The position numbers and the translations under genes are program-made. From positions 248,001-312,000 of the forward strand of contig NZ_CAJSLV010000001.1 in the NCBI RefSeq assembly GCF_907177275.1: a stretch of DNA of 64,000 nt. The letters run 5' to 3'. The notes beneath the pieces are model-generated. The model searched no databases, had not been told where the DNA came from, and was given only the letters and a program-made list of their open reading frames with translations. Below, piece by piece: positions 60,302-64,000 of the stretch; position 1 is the first letter of the stretch; every line of letters starts with the position of its first letter. The DNA is from Actinacidiphila cocklensis. Lineage in GTDB: Bacteria > Actinomycetota > Actinomycetes > Streptomycetales > Streptomycetaceae.

Positions 60302-61360
60302 ATGATCAACAGGCGTACTTTCAGCAAGGCTGTCGGCCTGGGAACCGGCGCAGCCGCCGTCACCATGGCAGGACTGCCGGGCACCGCGTCCGCCGCGTCC
60401 CCGTCGGGCGGGACGGCTGCTCCCACCGTGCCCGTCATCACCCCGGGCACCCACACGGAGTTCAGCACGCTCAAGCACGTCAAGGCGGGCGTCCTGGACA
60501 TCGGATACGCCGAGGTCGGCCCCGCCGACGGCCCGGTCGTGATGTGCCTGCACGGCTGGCCCTACGACATCCACAGCTTCGTCGACGTCGCCCCGCTCCT
60601 CGCCGACCAGGGCTACCGCGTCATCGTTCCCTACCTCCGCGGCCACGGCACCACCACCTTCCTGTCGCGCCACACCCCCCGCAACGCCGAACAGTCCGCC
60701 ATCGCGCTGGACATCATCGCCCTGATGGACGCGCTCAAGATCCCCAAGGCCGTCTTCGCCGGCTTCGACTGGGGCTCGCGCACCGCCGACATCATCGCCG
60801 CGCTGTGGCCGGAGCGCGTCACGTCCCTGGTCTCCACCAGCGGCTACGTCATCACCAACGTCGCATCGCAGCTGGAGCCCGCCGCCCCCGCCGTCGAGCA
60901 CAACTGGTGGTACCAGTGGTACTTCGCCAGCGACCGCGGCAAGAAGACCATGGAGAACGAGGACAAGCGCATCGCCCTGTGCCGCTACGTGTGGACCCTC
61001 GTCTCCCCGAACTGGAACTTCGACGACGCCACCTTCCAGCGCACCGCCGAGGCGTTCAAGAACCCCGACTACGCGGCCATCGTCCTCTACAACTACCGCT
61101 GGCGCATCGGCCTCATCGACGGCGAACGCCACTACGAGCGCTACGAGAAGCAGCTCGCCGCAGTCCCGACGGTCGGCGTCCCCACTATCACCCTCGACCC
61201 CGCCCTCGACCCCTTCACCCCGGCAGGCGACGGCACCGGCTACCGCAACCACTTCACCGGTCCGTACGAGCACCGCACCATCGCGAACATCGGCCACAAC
61301 CTGCCGCAGGAAGCGCCCAGCATCTTCGCCCAGGCCGTCGTCGACGCCGACCACCTCTGA
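60302..61360 (+). CDS. Tat-exported alpha/beta hydrolase, epoxide hydrolase/dehalogenase-like
   Basis: 352 residues, ATG at 60302 with GAGAGG upstream. Tat signal M-I-N-R-R-T-F-S-K-A, cut near residue 32. H-G-W-P at 84-87 and Asp156 in G-F-D-W-G-S-R in place of Ser mark the epoxide-hydrolase/haloalkane-dehalogenase type; G-H-N-L-P near the C-terminus holds His. It would act outside the membrane on an epoxide or halide, or as a related hydrolase. Motif B lies upstream. Confidence 0.88.
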   Translation: MINRRTFSKAVGLGTGAAAVTMAGLPGTASAASPSGGTAAPTVPVITPGTHTEFSTLKHVKAGVLDIGYAEVGPADGPVVMCLHGWPYDIHSFVDVAPLLADQGYRVIVPYLRGHGTTTFLSRHTPRNAEQSAIALDIIALMDALKIPKAVFAGFDWGSRTADIIAALWPERVTSLVSTSGYVITNVASQLEPAAPAVEHNWWYQWYFASDRGKKTMENEDKRIALCRYVWTLVSPNWNFDDATFQRTAEAFKNPDYAAIVLYNYRWRIGLIDGERHYERYEKQLAAVPTVGVPTITLDPALDPFTPAGDGTGYRNHFTGPYEHRTIANIGHNLPQEAPSIFAQAVVDADHL

Positions 61361-61413
61361 GGTCCGCGGTACCGCTGTTTATCGGGCTCTCGGAGCGCCA
61401 TGTGAGAGCCCGT

Positions 61414-61478
61414 CATTCGTCACCACTTTGACAGGTGACGAATGAGGTGGCACATTAATCACCAGTCAGGGCGGTGAC
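61414..61478. promoter_or_regulatory. Regulon motif A, two copies upstream of exported hydrolase
   Basis: CATTCGTCACC and GGTGACGAATG form perfect 11-base arms with a 9-base spacer at 61414-61444. A second copy, ATCACC-N9-GGTGAC, is at 61458-61478, 69 bases before the start at 61548. Confidence 0.75.
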
Positions 61479-61547
61479 GCGAGTCTGCCGGACCGCCCGT
61501 CCTGCCTGCTTCGGAACATCTGCAGAAACATGTGAGGGGAATCTGTC

Positions 61548-62399
61548 GTGGTGAGCATCAAGGCCGGACGCAAGCGGCTGCTGACCGGAGTGGTCTCGAC
61601 GGTCGCGGCCGGAGTCGCGCTCGGCGCGTTCGCCCTCAGCGGCACCGCCAGCGGCGCGACGAGCGCCGCCAAGGCGGACGGACACGTCAAGCCGACCATC
61701 GTCCTGGAACACGGCGCCTTCGCCGACGGATCGAGCTGGAACAGCGTCGTCGCCGACCTGCAGGCCGACGGCTACCCCGTCGTCGCGGCCGCCAACCCGC
61801 TGCGCGGCCCGGCCTCCGACGCCGCCGCCCTGCGCACCGTCCTCGACCACGTCAAGGGTCCCAAGATCCTCGTCGGACACTCCTACGGCGGCAACGTCAT
61901 CAGCGAAGCCGCCGCCGGCGATCCCGAGGTCAAGGCCCTGGTCTACGTCGCGGCCTTCCTGCCCGCCCCCGGCGAGAGCGCCCTGGAGCTGACCAACAAG
62001 TACCCGGGCTCCACGCTCCCCGACGCCCTCGACCCGGTCACCTACCAGCAGGCCGACGGCACCAGCGCCACCGAGCTCTACATCCAGCAGGACAAGTTCC
62101 ACCACCAGTTCGCCGCCGACGTCCCCGCCGGCCAGGCCGCCCTCATGGCGGCGGAACAACGCCCCATCGCCCAGGCCGCACTGGAGGAGACGGCCACCAC
62201 CGCCGCCTGGCGGACCATCCCGAGCTGGGACATCGTCACCACCCGCGACCTCAACATCCCCCCGGCCGTCCAGCGCTTCATGGCCGAGCGCGCCCACGCC
62301 CACACCACCGAGGTCGCCGCGTCCCACTCCGTCGCCGTCTCCCACCCCCACCTGGTGGCCGACGTCATCGAACGCGCCGCCCACGCCACCGTCCGCTGA
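61548..62399 (+). CDS. Exported alpha/beta hydrolase
   Basis: 283 residues from a GTG at 61548 (GAGGGGAA upstream). Sec signal to about residue 43. H-G-A-F-A-D-G-S-S-W at 55-64, nucleophile Ser112 in V-G-H-S-Y-G-G, and a His-rich tail S-H-S-V-A-V-S-H-P-H for the catalytic His. This matches the small EstC/methylesterase-like alpha/beta hydrolases. It belongs to the motif A gene set. Substrate unknown, perhaps an ester or lactone. Confidence 0.87.
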   Translation: MVSIKAGRKRLLTGVVSTVAAGVALGAFALSGTASGATSAAKADGHVKPTIVLEHGAFADGSSWNSVVADLQADGYPVVAAANPLRGPASDAAALRTVLDHVKGPKILVGHSYGGNVISEAAAGDPEVKALVYVAAFLPAPGESALELTNKYPGSTLPDALDPVTYQQADGTSATELYIQQDKFHHQFAADVPAGQAALMAAEQRPIAQAALEETATTAAWRTIPSWDIVTTRDLNIPPAVQRFMAERAHAHTTEVAASHSVAVSHPHLVADVIERAAHATVR

Positions 62400-62407
62400 C
62401 ACTCCCC

Positions 62408-62442
62408 GGAGGGCGGCGGGACACACCGTCCCGCCGCCCTCC
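62408..62442. terminator. Strong bidirectional terminator
   Basis: GGAGGGCGGCGGGAC (62408-62422) and GTCCCGCCGCCCTCC (62428-62442) are perfect inverted copies between convergent genes ending at 62399 and 62481. Confidence 0.8.
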
Positions 62443-62480
62443 GTGTGCCGGCCGGGCCGGCGGGACCACTGCACCGGCGG

Positions 62481-63212
62481 TCAGTAGAGGAACGGGAGTT
62501 CGGGCAGTGCCGCGCCGTCCGGCACGGTCAGGTCGGTGCCCGGGGAGCGTCCCATCAGCCAGGCCAGCAGCGAAGCCTCGGTGCCGTGGACCGATGTGGC
62601 CGGCCCGGCGGTGCCGACGTCGTACCGGGTGCCGGTGTCATCGGCGTGCAACCGCAGGGCGGGGGCGTCGCTGCGTGCGCCGAACGACGCGACGACCCGG
62701 CCGAGCATCGCCCGGACGAAGTCGGCCGGCCACTGCGCGGGTGCGTACCCGGCGTCGAGGTCCACGTGGTGGACCAGCACCTCGCTCAGCCGGGAATCGG
62801 CGGCCCGGGCCGCAGGACGCTCCTGACCCCCCGTCCAGCGGACCGTCCGGCTCCATGCCGCGGTCTCCATCCGCCGGTACTCCGCCGCGAACCGGGCGGC
62901 ACTGTCGCGCAGATCGGCCACGAGCGCGTGGGCGCTGCGACCCGCTCCCGCCTCGATCTGCTCCTCCCGGGCCGCCATGCTCGGGTACTCCGGTGTCTCC
63001 ACCCCGGTCCTGGCCCAGATCAGCAGATGGCGGCCGCCATCGGCGTTGCGGGCCAGGTGCGTCAGGACATGCCCGCGTGACCAGTCCGGCAGCAGCGAGG
63101 GTGCGCGCACGTCGGCGTCGGTGAACCGGCTCGCCGTCCGCAGGAGTTGCTCGGTCGCGGCATCGATCTGGCGGAGCACGTCCGCGGGTTGGAAGTCTGC
63201 GTCAGTCGTCAC
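62481..63212 (-). CDS. Maleylpyruvate isomerase-family (DinB/mycothiol-dependent) protein
   Basis: 243 residues from a GTG at 63212. The N-terminal DinB-like helical bundle shows L-P-D-W-S-R-G-H-V-L-T-H-L-A-R-N; the later S-E-V-L-V-H-H-V-D-L-D-A-G-Y adds the second His pair for metal binding. A C-terminal SCP2-like extension follows. Members use mycothiol in isomerisation or conjugation. It is a common actinomycete protein; here it may process aromatic ring-cleavage products. Confidence 0.87.
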   Translation of the reverse strand: MTTDADFQPADVLRQIDAATEQLLRTASRFTDADVRAPSLLPDWSRGHVLTHLARNADGGRHLLIWARTGVETPEYPSMAAREEQIEAGAGRSAHALVADLRDSAARFAAEYRRMETAAWSRTVRWTGGQERPAARAADSRLSEVLVHHVDLDAGYAPAQWPADFVRAMLGRVVASFGARSDAPALRLHADDTGTRYDVGTAGPATSVHGTEASLLAWLMGRSPGTDLTVPDGAALPELPFLY

Positions 63213-63355
63213 GCTGCCATCTTCGCGCTCCGGACGCGGGCAGGGGCCACGCGCGGACCGGCTCACCCGGTGCCTCTTCGTGCGTGTGAGGATGCTGTGG
63301 GTGACTGGGGAAAGGGGTTCCGGCGTACGGCACCCCTCTCTACCCTCCAGTACTC

Positions 63356-64000
63356 ATGACGACAGAACATGCGCAGCAGTCCGAGGGGCAGGGCCGGCAC
63401 AGCCGCAGACGTTTTCTGACGGCCACCGGGGGAGCGGTCGCCGGGGTCGTCGGCGGGGGAGCGGTCGGGGTCCTGGGGTCGGCCGGGAGCGCGGCCGCGG
63501 CCTCGTCCGGCAAGCGCGTCGCCGTCCTGGGCGGCGGGGTCTCCGGGCTCAGCGCCGCCCATGAACTCGCCGAACGGGGCTACGAGGTCACGGTCTACGA
63601 GTACTACGACGTCCTCGGCGGCAAGGCCCGCTCGATGGACGTGCCCGGGACCGGAACGGGCGGCCGCAGGCCGCTTCCCGGCGAGCACGGCTTCCGCTTC
63701 TTCCCCGGCTTCTACCGGAACCTGCCGGACACGATGCGCCGCATCCCCTTCCCCGGCAACGCCGACGGAGTCCACGGCAATCTCCGCAGCGGTACGGAGG
63801 AGCTGTTCGCGCTCGGCGCGGGCCGCCCGGACCTGCACTTCCCGCTCCGCCGGGTCACCACCCCGCCCGCTCCCGGCGACCTCACCACGTCCTGGATCCG
63901 CGACCAGGTCCTGTCGGTGCTCGACCTGGCCACCCACCTGCCCGCGTACGAGGCCGCGTACTTCGCCGACCGGCTCCTGGTCCACCTCACCAGCTGCGAC
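63356..64000 (+). CDS. Tat-exported FAD-dependent amine-oxidase-like enzyme, cut by window edge
   Basis: 215 codons from an ATG at 63356. Twin-arginine signal H-S-R-R-R-F-L-T-A, cut at about S-A-A-A-A. FAD motif V-A-V-L-G-G-G-V-S-G-L-S-A-A-H-E-L-A, then G-G-K-A-R-S, and P-G-E-H-G-F-R-F-F-P-G-F as in amine oxidase/phytoene-desaturase-like flavoenzymes. The C-terminal substrate part lies outside. It is an exported oxidoreductase of unknown substrate. Confidence 0.87.
   Translation, partial: MTTEHAQQSEGQGRHSRRRFLTATGGAVAGVVGGGAVGVLGSAGSAAAASSGKRVAVLGGGVSGLSAAHELAERGYEVTVYEYYDVLGGKARSMDVPGTGTGGRRPLPGEHGFRFFPGFYRNLPDTMRRIPFPGNADGVHGNLRSGTEELFALGAGRPDLHFPLRRVTTPPAPGDLTTSWIRDQVLSVLDLATHLPAYEAAYFADRLLVHLTSCD

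Noticed and set aside
1..64000. Insertion sequences, prophage, tRNA, rRNA or CRISPR
   Set aside because: No transposase, integrase, phage structural gene, tRNA-like cloverleaf or repeat-spacer array was recognised on either strand by eye.

Overview
The window is high-GC DNA with short intergenic gaps, frequent GTG and TTG starts, Tat and Sec export signals, and gene families typical of mycelial actinomycetes: an SsgA-like protein, a LAL-type LuxR regulator, a class F sortase, a DinB/mycothiol-type protein and an S53 protease. The best fit is Streptomyces or a close relative, probably an accessory (arm-like) chromosome region, because many genes are exported enzymes, regulators or decayed copies. 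I saw no rRNA, tRNA, CRISPR array, prophage or insertion sequence.

Layout. 0-4.7 kb: exported metalloprotease and a cut-off lipoprotein, a three-gene operon headed by an alpha/beta-hydrolase/NAD-binding fusion, its divergent TetR regulator, and a nitroreductase. 4.8-10.4 kb: an exported protein, then a sugar-type cluster (Gfo/Idh/MocA dehydrogenase, broken ThuA-like gene, divergent LacI regulator with two operator palindromes, esterase). 10.4-14.5 kb: a phosphotransferase among decayed genes. 14.5-20.7 kb: one giant gene encoding a SesB/SERAC1-like hydrolase, a STAND-like P-loop NTPase, about twenty 38-residue W-x11-W repeats and three S1 domains. It looks like an undescribed NLR-like conflict or defence protein and is the most remarkable object here. 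20.8-27.9 kb: an ArsR-type regulator, an MFS exporter and a tight MfnB / aldehyde dehydrogenase / alcohol dehydrogenase / O-methyltransferase group, which I read as an uncharacterised furan-forming pathway. 28-37 kb: a sortase with a repeat surface protein, an S8 protease, lectin-like proteins and relics. 36.8-44.5 kb: membrane proteins, a TrmB/LuxR-type regulator and a large sedolisin-kelch protein.

44.5-64 kb is rich in small-molecule detoxification and oxidation genes: three VOC proteins, two SRPBCC paralogues, several alpha/beta hydrolases including a tannase-like and an epoxide-hydrolase-like enzyme, a molybdopterin oxidoreductase with a b-type cytochrome, a flavin disulfide reductase and a FAD amine-oxidase-like enzyme. 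Two palindromic motifs recur upstream of these genes (GTCACC-N9-GGTGAC and GACCGTCA-NN-TGACTGATG), so much of the region may form one or two regulons whose regulator is not obvious in the window.

Several genes carry a single disabling change: frameshifts near 4853, 7990 and 12975 and an amber codon at 45960. These could be real decay or sequence errors; raw reads would decide.
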